Assembly (NCBI RefSeq): GCF_013201645.1
Contig: NZ_CP053842.1
Span: 1,302,001-1,366,000, forward strand
From: Campylobacter corcagiensis
GTDB taxonomy: Bacteria; Campylobacterota; Campylobacteria; Campylobacterales; Campylobacteraceae
Reading direction: 5' to 3'
DNA: 64,000 nt
This document shows positions 41,214 through 51,220 of the stretch, one piece after another (position 1 is the stretch's first letter; each line of letters begins with the position of its first letter). The notes beneath the pieces are model-generated. The model ran no database searches and had not been told where the DNA came from. It saw only the letters and a program-made list of their open reading frames with translations. The position numbers were made by a program, and so were the translations under genes.

Positions 41214-42029
41214 ATGAAAAAAGTGTTTCTTTTTATCATGTTGGCTGTTTCAGCTGTTTTTGCTGATAGCTTAGAGCAAATTTTAGATAAAGGTGTAATT
41301 AGGATAGGACTTACAACAGACCAACCCCCATTTAGCTCTATGAAAGATGGGATTCCAGTTGGCTTTGAGGTTGATTTCGCAAACCGCATAGGTAGCGATC
41401 TATTTAAGAAAAATAATACTTCAGGTCAAGTTGAGCTTGTTATTATTGAAGATGCAGACCAAAGAATCCCATATCTTGAAGAAAATAAAGTTGATTTACT
41501 AATTGCATCTTTAACAGTGACTGATGATAGAGCAAAGTTGGTTGATTTTTCAATGCCATATTTTTCTGTAAACATCGGAGTTTTGACAAGAAAAGGAGAT
41601 AGCGTAAAAGGACTTAGTGACTTAAATGGAAAAACAATAATAGTAGAAACAGGAACAACTGCTGAAAATTTCTTTAAGAAAAAAGGGTATCAAACCAAAG
41701 TTTGTCAAACATCAGCTGAAGGATATAGAATGCTAAAGTCTGGTGATGGAGATGCTTATGCAAATGATAATGTGATTGTCTTAGCATTTCCAATACTTGA
41801 TATAGATGTTGAAGTCAATATCAAGAATCTAGGAAGTGCTGACTTCTTAGCTGGAGCAGTTGCAAAAGGAAATCAAGAGCTTTTGAAATTTGTAAATAAC
41901 GAATTAATAGAGCTTAGCAAAGAGGGTTATTTTAAAAATTCATTTGACAACCAACTAAATCCTTTCTATAAAGGAACTGCTGAGCCAAAATATTTCTTAC
42001 TAGATGACATATACTCAATATTTGGTTAA
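41214..42029 (+). CDS. Amino-acid-type ABC transporter substrate-binding protein
   Basis: 271 residues with a signal peptide (FIMLAVSAVFADSLEQ). The SBP_bac_3 fold is clear: GVIRIGLTTDQPPFSSMKDG, then GFEVDFANRIGSDLF, then LLIASLTVTDDRAKLVDFSMPY. The ligand is not evident; polar amino acids are usual for this family in Campylobacter. There is no lipobox, so it is a free periplasmic protein. AAAGGA precedes the start. No permease genes are beside it. Confidence 0.85.
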   Translation: MKKVFLFIMLAVSAVFADSLEQILDKGVIRIGLTTDQPPFSSMKDGIPVGFEVDFANRIGSDLFKKNNTSGQVELVIIEDADQRIPYLEENKVDLLIASLTVTDDRAKLVDFSMPYFSVNIGVLTRKGDSVKGLSDLNGKTIIVETGTTAENFFKKKGYQTKVCQTSAEGYRMLKSGDGDAYANDNVIVLAFPILDIDVEVNIKNLGSADFLAGAVAKGNQELLKFVNNELIELSKEGYFKNSFDNQLNPFYKGTAEPKYFLLDDIYSIFG

Positions 42030-42040
42030 GCCTTGAAGGC

Positions 42041-43336
42041 TTAACCCACAATGTTTGGAAATTCCCAAACAACTCTGCCACTTTTTATTGTAACAACTGC
42101 TGCTCCTTTTAGCTTTTTGCCAAATAGCGGCGAGTTAGTTGACTTTGATTGATTTAAATTTTCATCGTAAACATACTCTAAATTTGGATCAATTATCACA
42201 ATGTCAGCTAGAAAATCCTTAGAAATTTGACCCTTATCGCTAAGATTTAAAATTTTAGCTGGATTTTTGGAAGTAAGTAGGCTCATACGCTCTAAGCTAA
42301 TAACATTATCTTCTACAAGTTTTAAAGCTAAAGGCACAAGTGTTTGAAGTCCTAAAATTCCAAACGCAGCTTTATCAAATTCCACAAATTTATCATCTAT
42401 ATGATGTGGTGCGTGATCCGTTGCTATTACGTCTATTAGCCCAGAAGCTAAAGCCTTTCTGATAGCTAGCTTGTCGCTATTTTCTCTTAATGGTGGTGAC
42501 ATTTTAAAATTAGTATTATAATCCATCAAATTCTCATCAGTAAAGCTAAAATGGTGTGGAGTTACTTCACAAGTTACATTTATGCCATCTTCTTTTGCTC
42601 TTTTTATCATCTTCAAAGAGTACTCAGAACTAACATGAGCTATATGGATATGTCCCCCTGTAAGCTTTGCTAAAAGCATATCACGACCTACCATAATCTC
42701 TTCTTTTTCTCGTGGCATACCCTTTAGCCCCAAAAGTGCTGAAACCTTTCCTTCATGCATCACACCTGAACGGCAACACGAACAATCTTCACAATGACTT
42801 ATCACAAACGAACCAAACTGTTTTGTATACTCTAAAGCTGCGCGCATAACATCGCTTGAACAAACAGGAAGTCCATCATCGCTAAAAGCAACCGCACCAG
42901 CTTCTATCATATCGCCCATTTCAGTGATTCCACCACCCTTTAGCCCTTTTGTTATCGCTCCGATTGGAAACAAGTCAATAAGCCCACAGGATTTAGCTTT
43001 AGCTATCATATCTCTAGTTATAGCAGCATTATCATTTACTGGATTTGTATTTGCCATTGGCATAGCAGTTGTCACGCCCCCTGCTACGGCGGTTTTAGAC
43101 CCACTTACGATATCATCTTTATACTCAAATCCAGGATCTCTAAAATGCACATGCATATCAATAAATCCTGGCATTACGATTTTATCCTTAGCGTCGATGA
43201 TTTTAGCATCTTTTGCGTCAAATTTAGCCTCTAAATTCTCCCCAACGGCTACGATTTTATCGCCACTTATAAAAACATCTCCTTTAAATTTTGCATCGCT
43301 ATTTACAATTAGTCCATTTTTTATCAAAATTTTCAT
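42041..43336 (-). CDS. pyrC: Dihydroorotase
   Basis: 431 residues. Metal ligands are seen in IDMHVHFRDPG; further on TPHHFSFTDEN and DVIATDHAPHHIDDK follow the dihydroorotase pattern (class I, large type). It closes the pyrimidine ring after PyrB. The start overlaps the pyrB end by four bases (ATGA type), so the two enzymes are made from one transcript. Confidence 0.93.
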   Translation of the reverse strand: MKILIKNGLIVNSDAKFKGDVFISGDKIVAVGENLEAKFDAKDAKIIDAKDKIVMPGFIDMHVHFRDPGFEYKDDIVSGSKTAVAGGVTTAMPMANTNPVNDNAAITRDMIAKAKSCGLIDLFPIGAITKGLKGGGITEMGDMIEAGAVAFSDDGLPVCSSDVMRAALEYTKQFGSFVISHCEDCSCCRSGVMHEGKVSALLGLKGMPREKEEIMVGRDMLLAKLTGGHIHIAHVSSEYSLKMIKRAKEDGINVTCEVTPHHFSFTDENLMDYNTNFKMSPPLRENSDKLAIRKALASGLIDVIATDHAPHHIDDKFVEFDKAAFGILGLQTLVPLALKLVEDNVISLERMSLLTSKNPAKILNLSDKGQISKDFLADIVIIDPNLEYVYDENLNQSKSTNSPLFGKKLKGAAVVTIKSGRVVWEFPNIVG

Positions 43337-44262
43337 AAATTTTCCCTGTTTTTATTTAAGATATCTAAAACTGCCATTCTAATAGCTACGCCGTTTTCTA
43401 CTTGATTTAGCACTAAGCTACATTTGCCATCAGCTACATCAGAATTTAACTCAACGCCTCTATTTATCGGACCTGGGTGCATGACAAGTGGATAGTTTGC
43501 TAGCTCAAGGCGTTTTTTATTTAGCCCAAAAAACTTACTATATTCGCGGTTACTTGGAAAAGGCGTTGATAATCCTTGTCGTTCTAGCTGGACTCTTAGC
43601 ATTATGATAGCGTCACTATCTCTAACTGCATCTTCCATGTTTTTAGCTATTTCACACTCAAAAACATCAGCTCTATTAGGCATCATCATCGCTGGACCAA
43701 AAAGTTTAACATTTATGCCAAATTTTTTCATCGCAAAAATATCACTTCTTGCCACACGGCTATGTTCAATGTCGCCTATAATAGCTACATTTAGCCCTTC
43801 GAGTTTGCCTTTATGTTCGCGTATAGTAAAAAGATCAAGTAGGCCTTGTGTTGGGTGTTCACCTAGACCATCGCCTGCGTTTACAATAGAAGCATCTGAG
43901 TTATCAGCTATAAATTTAGCACTACCTGAACACTCGTGGCGAACGACAAATATATCAGTTTTCATCGCTTCCATATTGTGAATAGTATCTATTAAAGTCT
44001 CACCTTTTTTTGTACTACTTTGTGAAGCACTAAAATTTATAGCATCCGCTCCAAGGCGTTTTGCAGCAGTTTCAAAAGATATGCGAGTTCTAGTTGAATT
44101 TTCAAAAAAGGCATTTATAACGGTTTTGCCCCTTAAAGCGTCACTTTTTTTAACACTTTTTAAATTTAGCTCTTTAAATTTAACAGCAGAGTCTAAAAAA
44201 TACAAAATTTCATCTTTGCTAAGCTCTCTAAGTCCTAATAAGTCTTTATGTTTGTAAGTCAT
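43333..44262 (-). CDS. pyrB: Aspartate carbamoyltransferase catalytic subunit
   Basis: 309 residues. Carbamoyl phosphate-binding motif FFENSTRTRISFE, then SSTKKGETLIDTIHNMEAM, then HPTQGLLDLFTIRE and MHPGPINRGVEL. This is the full catalytic chain; no regulatory pyrI is next to it. It makes carbamoyl aspartate, the first committed step of pyrimidine synthesis. Confidence 0.95.
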   Translation of the reverse strand: MTYKHKDLLGLRELSKDEILYFLDSAVKFKELNLKSVKKSDALRGKTVINAFFENSTRTRISFETAAKRLGADAINFSASQSSTKKGETLIDTIHNMEAMKTDIFVVRHECSGSAKFIADNSDASIVNAGDGLGEHPTQGLLDLFTIREHKGKLEGLNVAIIGDIEHSRVARSDIFAMKKFGINVKLFGPAMMMPNRADVFECEIAKNMEDAVRDSDAIIMLRVQLERQGLSTPFPSNREYSKFFGLNKKRLELANYPLVMHPGPINRGVELNSDVADGKCSLVLNQVENGVAIRMAVLDILNKNRENL

Positions 44263-44362
44263 TAAAGTTCCTTTCGGAGCATAATTTTAGCAAAATTTAG
44301 CTTAAAGCTTTAAGAATTTACACTTTATGGATAGAATTTAGCAAATTTTAAAAGGATAAATT

Positions 44363-44851
44363 ATGAGAAAAATTATGTTTGTTTTAATGTTTTTAGGCGT
44401 TTTTGCTTACGCAAATAGCGATGAAACTACGCTTATTGGCTCTGTAAATACAGCATTTAAACTACTTGGTAAAAATGACAGAATTGAAATCATCTCAGTA
44501 AAAGACCCTAAAATTGATGGCATTACTTGCTACTTAGCTTATGCTAAAAAAGGCGGAACTGGCGAGATATTTGGCGTAGAAGAAGATAAAAGCGATGCTT
44601 CGGTTTCATGTGTACAAACTGCTGAAAAAATCATCATAAAAGAAGATATCAGCAAAGATAAAGAGAGCATTTTTAAGAAAAAAAGCTCGCTACTTTTCAA
44701 AAAAACTCAAGTTGTTAGGTTTTTTGATCAAGCTTCAAAAACACTGATCTATCTAACCTACTCAGATAAGATAATAGATGGCTCACCAAACAACTCTATT
44801 TCAGCAATACCTTGCATTCAAGCTGTAGGAAATGTCTGTGAGTTTAGATAG
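44363..44851 (+). CDS. creA: CreA-family periplasmic protein
   Basis: 162 residues. Signal peptide (IMFVLMFLGVFAYANS), then the CreA pattern: IGSVNTAFKLLGKNDRIEI, GITCYLAYAKKGGTG, and VEEDKSDASVSC. Members have conserved Cys pairs and unknown function. AAAAGGA precedes the start. Its end overlaps the TPR gene by 20 bases. Confidence 0.82.
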   Translation: MRKIMFVLMFLGVFAYANSDETTLIGSVNTAFKLLGKNDRIEIISVKDPKIDGITCYLAYAKKGGTGEIFGVEEDKSDASVSCVQTAEKIIIKEDISKDKESIFKKKSSLLFKKTQVVRFFDQASKTLIYLTYSDKIIDGSPNNSISAIPCIQAVGNVCEFR

Positions 44852-45482
44852 ATTAAAAAAAGCAAGAGATTTTGTAGAACAAAAAGAGTTTAAAAAAGCT
44901 CTTGATATTTATTTAGAAGTTTTGCCAAATTTAGATAAAAATAGCTTTGAGTATGCTATGAGTATTAGCGAGATAGGCTCAGTTTATTTTGCTATGAAAG
45001 ATCTTAAAAATGCTGAAATTTGGGACAATAAATTTCATGAAATTTGCCTTGAAGGTTTTAGTAAAAACCCTGAAATTTGGCGTGAAGAACTAGCTCAAAG
45101 CTACTCAAATTTGGCGTTTTTAAATTTAAAAAGAGATGAATTTGAAAAATCTTTAAAATTTATAGATGAGGCTTTAAAACTTGAAAATAGTGATGCATTG
45201 AAGCTACAAAAAGCTGGGATTTTAAAAAGTATCTCAAATTTTCTTTTTGATAGTGGAAATTTAAAAGATTCATTAGCGTTAAATGAGATGGCTATAAATT
45301 TAGTGGGTAAAATAGATGAAGAATTTCTTGCTGATCAGCTCTTTTTCAGTGCTGTTTTAAAGTATCTTTTAAAAGATTCTAGCTTTTTAGACTCAATCAA
45401 TAGATCAATCCAAATAGCTAAAAATTTAGGACTTCCAACGACAAAACAGGAGAAATTTTTAAGTAAAATAGAGATATCTTAG
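44832..45482 (+). CDS. TPR-repeat protein
   Basis: 216 residues with tandem TPR-like helix pairs (RARDFVEQKEFKKALDIYLE-like at 10-30; NLAFLNLKRDEFEKSLKFID at 100-120). No signal peptide, so cytoplasmic. AGGA lies only one base from the ATG, so translation is probably coupled to creA. The partner is unknown. Confidence 0.65.
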   Translation: MSVSLDRLKKARDFVEQKEFKKALDIYLEVLPNLDKNSFEYAMSISEIGSVYFAMKDLKNAEIWDNKFHEICLEGFSKNPEIWREELAQSYSNLAFLNLKRDEFEKSLKFIDEALKLENSDALKLQKAGILKSISNFLFDSGNLKDSLALNEMAINLVGKIDEEFLADQLFFSAVLKYLLKDSSFLDSINRSIQIAKNLGLPTTKQEKFLSKIEIS

Positions 45483-45526
45483 TAGCTAAAATTTTATTTG
45501 GCTTTAAAGCTTGCCATTATCAAATT

Positions 45527-46159
45527 TTACTCAACTATCTCCCAGCCTTTTTCTTGAGCTATTTTGCGAAGTTTTGGATCTGGACTTACGCAAACCACGC
45601 TATCTACAAACTCACAAAGTGGCAAGTCATTTATACTATCGGTATAAAATCTCATCTTTTTTGGTGAAATTTTATGCTCATCTAGCCAAATTTTAAGACA
45701 TTTTACCTTGCCATCTTGATAGCTAAGTGGCTTATAATACTCACCTATGTAGTGGTTGTTTTTTACTTTTAGCTTTATGCCAATAGCATGCTTTACACCG
45801 AGCAAAGCCGCTACTGGCTTTACTATATACTCAGGAGTTGCTGAGATGATAATTTGAGAGTCCCTACTCTGATTTAACCAAATTTCAGCATTTTTACGGA
45901 TAATTGGAGAAATTTTAAGAGTTAAAAACTCAGGCATAAGAGCTGAAATTTCATCTAAGCTTAAAGCACTAAGCGAAATTTCAGAAAACTTTATATACTC
46001 ATCCATATCAAGTTCGCCTTTGTTATAAAGCTCTATCATTTTGTTATTTTTAGTAGTGTAATCAACCCCTAAAATACCCTTCTCAACTAAAAATTCATGC
46101 CACAAATCATAACTATCGCCACTTATCAAAGTTTTATCTAAATCAAATATACTTAACAT
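45527..46159 (-). CDS. HAD-IB family phosphatase (SerB-like fold)
   Basis: 210 residues. Motif I FDLDKTLISGDSYD (Asp-x-Asp), motif II near LIISATPEYIV, and DGKVKCLKIWLDEHKISPKK with YTDSINDLPL at the end. I place the start at the ATG at 46159, overlapping the patatin stop; the GTG at 46165 is the other option. Family members act on phosphoserine or small phosphate esters; the substrate is not told by the motifs. Confidence 0.8.
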   Translation of the reverse strand: MLSIFDLDKTLISGDSYDLWHEFLVEKGILGVDYTTKNNKMIELYNKGELDMDEYIKFSEISLSALSLDEISALMPEFLTLKISPIIRKNAEIWLNQSRDSQIIISATPEYIVKPVAALLGVKHAIGIKLKVKNNHYIGEYYKPLSYQDGKVKCLKIWLDEHKISPKKMRFYTDSINDLPLCEFVDSVVCVSPDPKLRKIAQEKGWEIVE

Positions 46160-46908
46160 TTCCACTCTCTTATCTTGTCTAAAATTTCGTTATTTATAGC
46201 CTCTCTTCCCATTTCAAACATTTCATCAAATTTTTTAAAACTAAAAAGGCTAAATTTAGCTAAATTTTCATCAGTTATATAAATTGTATTTTTTTGAAGC
46301 TTCTTTTTTGATGGTGTTAAAGCGATCTGTAAAGCCCTTCTAGTTGAACTAAGAATACCAACTTTTTCTATCTGTTCTAAAGGCTGAAGATCAACTGCTA
46401 CGATAGGATAGCCAAATTTAGCTAGTGGTTTTGCTGGAAGATTATCCACAAAACATCCATCAACCAACTGATATTTATCATACTCAATGGCCTTAAACAT
46501 CGGAACTATCGCACAACTTCCAAGAACAATCTTAACCACATCACCACTTTCAAAGTAGATAACTTCGTTACTTTTTAGATCAGTTGCTGAGATTATAACA
46601 GGTGTTGGAAGATCTTCAAGACGCTTAAATTTAGTAAAATTTTGGATGATGTCTGAACTCTCATCGACTTTAACAAAGCTTTTAAAACTAAAATTTAAAG
46701 CAAAGAGCTTTTTAAATTCCTTGCTTTTTATGATGTTTAAAATATCTTTTGGGCTTAAACCACTAGCGTAAGCTACAGCCACAAATGAGCCTATACTTGC
46801 CCCACTCATAGCCTTAATACTAACGCCTAACTCGTCAAATTTATCTAAAACTCCAAGATGAAATGCCCCTCTTGAAGCACCTCCTGATAAAGCCAAACTT
46901 ATATCCAT
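46153..46908 (-). CDS. Patatin-like phospholipase (RssA type)
   Basis: 251 residues. Oxyanion motif SGGASRGAFHLGVLD, nucleophile GASIGSFVAVAYASG (G-x-S-x-G), and the D-G dyad in YQLVDGCFVDNLP. These make up a complete patatin catalytic set. It follows the metallophosphatase gene by one base and overlaps the HAD gene, so all three are coupled. The membrane lipid substrate is inferred. Confidence 0.85.
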   Translation of the reverse strand: MDISLALSGGASRGAFHLGVLDKFDELGVSIKAMSGASIGSFVAVAYASGLSPKDILNIIKSKEFKKLFALNFSFKSFVKVDESSDIIQNFTKFKRLEDLPTPVIISATDLKSNEVIYFESGDVVKIVLGSCAIVPMFKAIEYDKYQLVDGCFVDNLPAKPLAKFGYPIVAVDLQPLEQIEKVGILSSTRRALQIALTPSKKKLQKNTIYITDENLAKFSLFSFKKFDEMFEMGREAINNEILDKIREWKC

Positions 46909-46909
46909 C

Positions 46910-47686
46910 CTACTCCCACTTAACTAACCTAAACTCCCCTTCCATAGTCTCAACTATAGCAGTACAGTTTTCCACCCAATCGCCTGTATTTAGGTATTTT
47001 ATACCATCGATCTCTCTTATAGCAGGACGGTGAATATGCCCACAAATCACGCCATAATACTCATATCTTTTTGCGTGAGCTGAGAGAACTATCTCAAAAT
47101 TTTCTATATATTTAATGGACTTTTTAACATTATCTTCTATAGCTTGAGATAGCGACCAAGTGCTTCTTATGCCAAGGTATCTGCGAATCTTAGTAAAGGT
47201 TTCGCTTATGCCTAAAAGCCAACTATAAACCCTATCGCTAAGCAAGGCAAGCCACTTTTTATTAACCGTGATATCATCAAAAAAATCTCCATGTATGACA
47301 AGATATCTATCGCCTTTTAGCGAGATATACTCAAGCTCATCTACAACTTGCATGGAATGACCCAAACTAAGTGGCAAAAACCCCCTTAAAAACTCATCGT
47401 GATTTCCCACCAAATAGTACACATTTGTGCCTTTTCTAGCTTTTCTTAGAATTTTTTGGATCACATCGGACTGATTTTGTGCCCAACTTACCTTTCTTCT
47501 TATCGCCCAGCCATCTATAATATCTCCTACAAGATATAAATTTTGGCTAGTTGTGTAGCGAAAAAACTCTAAAAGCTCATCCCCTTTTGCGTACTTTGTG
47601 CCTAAGTGAATATCAGAGATAAAGATGGAGCGAAACTGTGTATCTTGTCCATCTTCTCTGATGATATCTTTTTTATTTAGTATCAT
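46910..47686 (-). CDS. UDP-2,3-diacylglucosamine diphosphatase-like metallophosphoesterase
   Basis: 258 residues. Calcineurin-type motifs: ISDIHLGTKY (D-x-H), VGDIIDGW, VGNHDEF, HGDFFD, and GHIHRPAIR. The LpxH-type arrangement, including SHAKRYEYYG-like helical insert, suggests cleavage of UDP-diacylglucosamine in lipid A synthesis. Related phosphatases exist, so I leave the symbol empty. Confidence 0.75.
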   Translation of the reverse strand: MILNKKDIIREDGQDTQFRSIFISDIHLGTKYAKGDELLEFFRYTTSQNLYLVGDIIDGWAIRRKVSWAQNQSDVIQKILRKARKGTNVYYLVGNHDEFLRGFLPLSLGHSMQVVDELEYISLKGDRYLVIHGDFFDDITVNKKWLALLSDRVYSWLLGISETFTKIRRYLGIRSTWSLSQAIEDNVKKSIKYIENFEIVLSAHAKRYEYYGVICGHIHRPAIREIDGIKYLNTGDWVENCTAIVETMEGEFRLVKWE

Positions 47687-47752
47687 TTTTAATCTTTTGA
47701 GACTGAATTTCTACTATGATACCCTTAGTTTATTTCAAATAGGCTACAGCTC

Positions 47753-48781
47753 TTATCTAGCTGACATCTCCTGAACTAGCTTTATAAAATACTTAGCATT
47801 TTCAACAGGAACATCAGGTAAAATTCCATGTCCTAAGTTAAAGATATGTGGATAGCCATCCATTATATTTAAGATCTTTGTAACGCTTGATTTTATTGTC
47901 TCTTTACTATAAAGTCTACAAGGCTCCATATTTCCTTGAAGTGTGTATCTATCGCTTAGTTTATTTCTTGCCATTCTAATAGGTGTATCCCAGCTTACGC
48001 CAAATACATCAAAATTTCCACCTATACTATCAAGGTATGAACCAATTCCTTTAGGAAATGCTATAACTGGAATTTCAGGGTATTTTGCCTTGATATAATC
48101 AGCTATTTCTAGGATATATCTCCAGCCAAACTGCAAATACACATCCCTTTCAAGTGCTCCTGCCCAGCTATCAAAAATTTGAACTGCGTTTACTCCAGCT
48201 TTTATCTGATTTTCAAGATATAACTTAGTACCTTCTGTAACTTTAGCTAAAATCTCATGAAGCAGTTCTGGTTGTGTATAAAGCATCTTTTTACAGATAT
48301 TATATGATTTTGTTGAGCCACCTTCTATCATATATGTAGCCACTGTCCAAGGAGCACCAGCAAAGCCTATCAAAGCTTTATCTTTTTTAAGATTATCACG
48401 AGTTAGCTTAACTGTATCATAGACATAGCTTAGATTTTTGACTGCACTTTTAACATCAAGTCTTTTAATATCTTCTTTTGTTAAAACAGGATTATGAAAA
48501 ACAGGTCCTTTTCCAGCTACAAATTCAAGCTCTAGTCCCATTTCCATCGGTAAAACCAAGATATCACTAAACAAAATAGCAGCATCCACACCTAAAATAT
48601 CAACTGGCTGAATAGTAACTTCACTTGCTTTTTTGTAATCCTTACAAAGCCCTATAAAGCCCCCAGCACTTTCTCTAACAGCTCTATACTCAGGCAGATA
48701 TCGCCCTGCTTGCCTCATCATCCACACTGGAGTGTATGGAGTTTTTTTGCCAAAACATGCATCTACAAAAATCATTTTCAT
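47753..48781 (-). CDS. hemE: Uroporphyrinogen decarboxylase
   Basis: 342 residues. Start motif [16 protein letters not shown] and the substrate-binding [17 protein letters not shown] are conserved. It removes four carboxyls from uroporphyrinogen III in haem synthesis. The length is normal and the frame is intact. Confidence 0.95.
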   Translation of the reverse strand: MKMIFVDACFGKKTPYTPVWMMRQAGRYLPEYRAVRESAGGFIGLCKDYKKASEVTIQPVDILGVDAAILFSDILVLPMEMGLELEFVAGKGPVFHNPVLTKEDIKRLDVKSAVKNLSYVYDTVKLTRDNLKKDKALIGFAGAPWTVATYMIEGGSTKSYNICKKMLYTQPELLHEILAKVTEGTKLYLENQIKAGVNAVQIFDSWAGALERDVYLQFGWRYILEIADYIKAKYPEIPVIAFPKGIGSYLDSIGGNFDVFGVSWDTPIRMARNKLSDRYTLQGNMEPCRLYSKETIKSSVTKILNIMDGYPHIFNLGHGILPDVPVENAKYFIKLVQEMSAR

Positions 48782-48943
48782 CCTTTAAAATTTTCATATA
48801 ATAATACCCTAAAGTCCTAAATTTAAGGTAAAAGACAAATTTAGACTGTAAAACTAGACCCACTAATAAATTTAAAATAGCTTAAATACTTTTAAATTTT
48901 CTAAAATATTATCAAAATATTTTGGTTAAATTTAGTACTAATT

Positions 48944-49456
48944 TTAACCTTTTTCATGGCTTCCGTGTAAGAAATACAGCCCAACACATAGTGCTAAAAT
49001 AGATAAAGCAAGATATGTCATTTCAAGCGGGGTTGTAAAATTTGCATGTAAAACTCTTTGAAAAAAGTTAACTATCAAAACCATAACTATAACTTTTCCT
49101 ATCTTATCTTTTAGTTGATCAAGGCTTTTTACTTCTAGGACTTGAGAATTTTTTGCCTCCTTAATCGGCTCTATTTCTGAGATAAAAAGCTCGTAAATCC
49201 CAAAACTAAATATAAAAAGAACTAACGCCATAAGATAAAGATCGATCGCTCCAACTATCACACCAACTGCATCTGTGTGAAGATCAAAACTCTTTTGTCC
49301 ATTTGCTAAATAATCCCACACGCCAAACATAACTTTAAGCACATCATAACTTGCTATGACAAAACACAAAACTGCACCTATTAGCCCAAATATCACAGGC
49401 AAAATCGTTATATATCTACTTTTCCAAAGTATTTTTTCAAAAAGTTTTTCTAGCAT
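48944..49456 (-). CDS. UPF0114-like membrane protein
   Basis: 170 residues from the ATG at 49456, nine bases after GGAG; an upstream in-frame start at 49516 lies well inside the DapF-like gene. Four hydrophobic spans, starting ITILPVIFGLIGAVLCFVIA. The pattern LYLMALVLFIFSFGIYELFIS matches the UPF0114/YqhA family. Function unknown. The gene overlaps the DapF-like stop by 20 bases. Confidence 0.65.
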   Translation of the reverse strand: MLEKLFEKILWKSRYITILPVIFGLIGAVLCFVIASYDVLKVMFGVWDYLANGQKSFDLHTDAVGVIVGAIDLYLMALVLFIFSFGIYELFISEIEPIKEAKNSQVLEVKSLDQLKDKIGKVIVMVLIVNFFQRVLHANFTTPLEMTYLALSILALCVGLYFLHGSHEKG

Positions 49457-50213
49457 TTTTAACATCTCCGCTAATTTTAAAGCCCAAAAATTCTTGAGCG
49501 TTTTTAAAAATTTCAACTACTAAATCTTTACCGCTAGGCTGAGTGATAGTGTATTTATCCAAAAAATAGCCCCTTAAATTTAGACTCAAAGCCGTAGCTA
49601 TACTTCCACTCCCACAAGCACTCTCATAAAATAAAGTCTTAATATCTCTAACAAAAACAACTGGCCTTATAAGAATTTGATCGTTTTTACAAGTGCAATT
49701 TATAAAACCACTTGCTTTCAAATCCAACAAATTTCGCCTTTTAAGCTCTAAAAATGCAAAATTTTTATACTCATCACCGTTATTAAACTCTAGATTTTTA
49801 AAATTTACAATGTGGATAATGTCGCCTAAATTTACTAAAGTGTTTAAATCATCAAGATGAGAAATTTCAAAATTTTTAGAAAATTTAGCCTTTACAAAAA
49901 TACCATTTTCATCGCGCCCACAACTATAAATTTCACCATTCATATTAATATCAACAAAATCTAAATTTAGCTCATTCATCAAACAAAATGCAGCCGATCT
50001 AAGGGCATTTACACATACTTCGCCACCTGCCATAGTAAGCTTAAATTTACTGGGCTTTATAAAACCAACTTGTTCTACAAAGCTGTGTTTAGCTAAAATT
50101 TCATCGTTTATATTTTGTTTTTCTAAGAGATTAAAATTCTCATCCCAAACAAGAGCTGTTGGATTTCCTGCTGGAATGAGAATTTCATATCTTATTGGTT
50201 TTGTTCTATCCAT
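49437..50213 (-). CDS. DapF-fold epimerase/racemase-like protein
   Basis: 258 residues with the diaminopimelate epimerase fold: PAGNPTALVWD at the start, GGEVCVNALRSAAFCL with a candidate Cys, and ESACGSGSIATALSLN with the second. The first block differs from typical DapF (GNDF and NGxRC), and the usual order around the second Cys (ACGTG) is partly kept. It may epimerise DAP or another amino acid. The gene overlaps asd by 22 bases, which fits the lysine/DAP pathway. Confidence 0.6.
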   Translation of the reverse strand: MDRTKPIRYEILIPAGNPTALVWDENFNLLEKQNINDEILAKHSFVEQVGFIKPSKFKLTMAGGEVCVNALRSAAFCLMNELNLDFVDINMNGEIYSCGRDENGIFVKAKFSKNFEISHLDDLNTLVNLGDIIHIVNFKNLEFNNGDEYKNFAFLELKRRNLLDLKASGFINCTCKNDQILIRPVVFVRDIKTLFYESACGSGSIATALSLNLRGYFLDKYTITQPSGKDLVVEIFKNAQEFLGFKISGDVKNARKTF

Positions 50214-51220
50214 TTAAGTGCGATTCTAACTGCATTTGTCGCCGCTCCTACGCGGATTTGGTCAGCTGCACAAAAAAGATGAAGAATTCGCGGATCAAAG
50301 TTATCTTTTCTAACTCTTCCTACAAAGGTCTCGTTTTTATTTGTCGCAATTATAGGCATTGGATAGACATTGTTACTAACATCATCAACCAAAACCACAC
50401 TTGGTGCATTTGCTAAAACATCTTTTGCTTTTTGCGCATCAATTTCATCTTTAAATCTTATCGTAATTGCTTCGCTATGACTTCTAAGAATTGGAACTCT
50501 AACGCAAGTAGCAGAGACTTCGATGCCATGATGAAGAATTTTGCGAGTCTCATTTACCATCTTCATCTCCTCTTTTGTATAGTCATTTTCTAAAAACACA
50601 TCAATATGAGGAAATAAATTTAAAGCTATTTGATGAGGAAATTTCTTAGGTTCACACTCATCAAGCTTAAATGCAAAGAATTCTTGCATCTGATGAACCA
50701 ACTCTTCCATACCGCTTTTGCCCGCTCCGCTTGTAGCTTGATATGTGCTAACATCGACTCTTTCTATGCCAAAAACACTATCAAGTGGCTTTAAAATTTG
50801 AACCATTTGTATGGTTGAGCAGTTTGGGTTAGCGATTATTCCTTTGTTTTTCCACATTTTAATATCTTGTGGATTACACTCTGGAACAACTAGTGGAATT
50901 TCTGGATCCATTCTAAAGTTGCTTGTGTTGTCTATGACAACAGCACCACTTTCTACAGCATAAGGTGCAAATCTCTCAGATATACTTCCACCAGCACAAA
51001 AAAACGCTATATCTATCTCGTTTTCATCAAAAACACTCCCAGTTAATTCTTGAACTTTATACTCTTTGCCACAACACTCTACAAATTTTCCAGCGCTATT
51101 TTTACTAGCAAGTGGTAGGATATCTTTAAAAGGAAATTTAAGCTCTTCTAAAATAAGCAAAATTTCTTCACCAACTGCTCCTGTTGCACCAACAATGGCG
51201 ATATTATATGATCTACTCAT
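50192..51220 (-). CDS. asd: Aspartate-semialdehyde dehydrogenase
   Basis: 342 residues. NADP-binding [13 protein letters not shown], active-site Cys in [10 protein letters not shown], and the late [11 protein letters not shown]. It makes aspartate semialdehyde for lysine/DAP, methionine and threonine. It overlaps gyrA by eight bases. Length and motifs are complete. Confidence 0.94.
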   Translation of the reverse strand: MSRSYNIAIVGATGAVGEEILLILEELKFPFKDILPLASKNSAGKFVECCGKEYKVQELTGSVFDENEIDIAFFCAGGSISERFAPYAVESGAVVIDNTSNFRMDPEIPLVVPECNPQDIKMWKNKGIIANPNCSTIQMVQILKPLDSVFGIERVDVSTYQATSGAGKSGMEELVHQMQEFFAFKLDECEPKKFPHQIALNLFPHIDVFLENDYTKEEMKMVNETRKILHHGIEVSATCVRVPILRSHSEAITIRFKDEIDAQKAKDVLANAPSVVLVDDVSNNVYPMPIIATNKNETFVGRVRKDNFDPRILHLFCAADQIRVGAATNAVRIALKWIEQNQ

